In this document: positions 54,952 through 54,995 of the stretch, piece after piece
Position numbering within the stretch: position 1 is the stretch's first letter
How the letters are laid out: each line of letters opens with the position of its first letter
Origin: Salipaludibacillus aurantiacus
GTDB lineage: Bacteria; Bacillota; Bacilli; Bacillales; Salisediminibacteriaceae
Length of the DNA: 54,995 nucleotides
Assembly: GCF_900111295.1 (NCBI RefSeq)
Contig: NZ_FOGT01000024.1
Location: 1 to 54,995, forward strand
Reading direction: 5' to 3'
Program-made: the position numbers and the translations under genes
Notes under the pieces: model-generated
What the model was told of the DNA's origin: nothing
Database searches by the model: none
What the model saw: only the letters and a program-made list of their open reading frames with translations

Positions 54952-54995
54952 TTTATGGAGAGTTTGATCCTGGCTCAGGACGAACGCTGGCGGCG
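54952..54995 (+). rRNA. rrs: 16S ribosomal RNA, 5' end
   Basis: GGAGAGTTTGATCCTGGCTC followed by AGGACGAACGCTGGCGGCG is the universal 16S start. The gene runs off the window. The mature 5' end is placed by analogy and may be off by a few bases. Confidence 0.96.

Overview
The window is chromosomal DNA from an endospore-forming member of the Bacillaceae. It starts in the 3' end of a 5S rRNA gene and stops in the first bases of a 16S rRNA gene, so it is the complete interval between two rRNA operons that face the same way. Gene content and order follow, almost gene for gene, the interval between rrnA and rrnJ near the origin of Bacillus subtilis: csfB, tmk, darA, holB, ricT, yabA, rsmI, abrB, metS, veg, sspF, purR, spoVG, glmU, prs, ctc, pth, mfd, spoVT, spoIIE, tilS, hpt, ftsH, hslO, cysK, pab/fol genes and lysS. 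I cannot name the species. Acidic tails on Ctc and FtsH would suit a salt- or alkali-tolerant bacillus, but that is only a hint. All genes but abrB are on the + strand, running away from the origin. I see no tRNA gene, insertion sequence, prophage or CRISPR array.

Layout. 1-630: 5S end, its terminator, and a gene-free stretch holding a regularly phased 20-21 bp repeat. 0.6-7.7 kb: csfB (anti-sigma-G), a PLP decarboxylase-family gene (yaaO), then tmk, darA, holB, ricT, yabA, and the RNA-modification genes yabB, yazA and rsmI. 7.7-8.9 kb: abrB on the minus strand with Spo0A boxes, back to back with a methionine T-box leader for metS. 8.9-16 kb: metS, tatD, yabE, rnmV, rsmA and the spore protease gene yabG. 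16-28 kb: veg (twin promoters), sspF, ispE, purR, spoVG, glmU, prs, ctc, pth, fin, mfd and spoVT. 28.4-33.7 kb: yabM, yabN, rqcP, yabP, yabQ, divIC and yabR. 34-38.2 kb: spoIIE, yabS and yabT. 38.3-39.5 kb: a two-subunit threonine/serine exporter-type pair absent from this place in B. subtilis. 39.5-46.5 kb: tilS, hpt, ftsH, coaX, hslO and cysK. 46.6-52.5 kb: a tightly overlapped p-aminobenzoate/folate operon (pabB, pabA, pabC, folP, folB, folK, yazB, dusB). 52.5-54.2 kb: lysS. 54.2-55 kb: tandem rRNA promoters, leader and the 16S start.

How the genes work together. The region mixes housekeeping (nucleotide supply, tRNA charging and modification, ribosome assembly and rescue, DNA repair, folate, cysteine, proteolysis) with sporulation control. 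Promoter-like sequences suited to several sporulation sigma factors can be read directly: a Spo0A-type 21-bp-spaced promoter for spoIIE, a sigma-H-like site for spoVG, sigma-E-like for yabP-yabQ, sigma-F/G-like for fin and spoVT, and sigma-K-like for yabG. Compared with B. subtilis, xpaC-yaaN, yaaR, ridA (yabJ), prsA-like yacD and the two tRNA genes before spoIIE are missing.

Items most worth a second look are the helically phased repeat at 192-344, a dispersed palindrome (GGGGTCAGACCCC) present three times and once inside a coding gene, a perfect promoter followed within about 50 bp by a terminator ahead of lysS, a nested hairpin structure between ftsH and coaX, and a pseudoknot-like block upstream of spoIIE.
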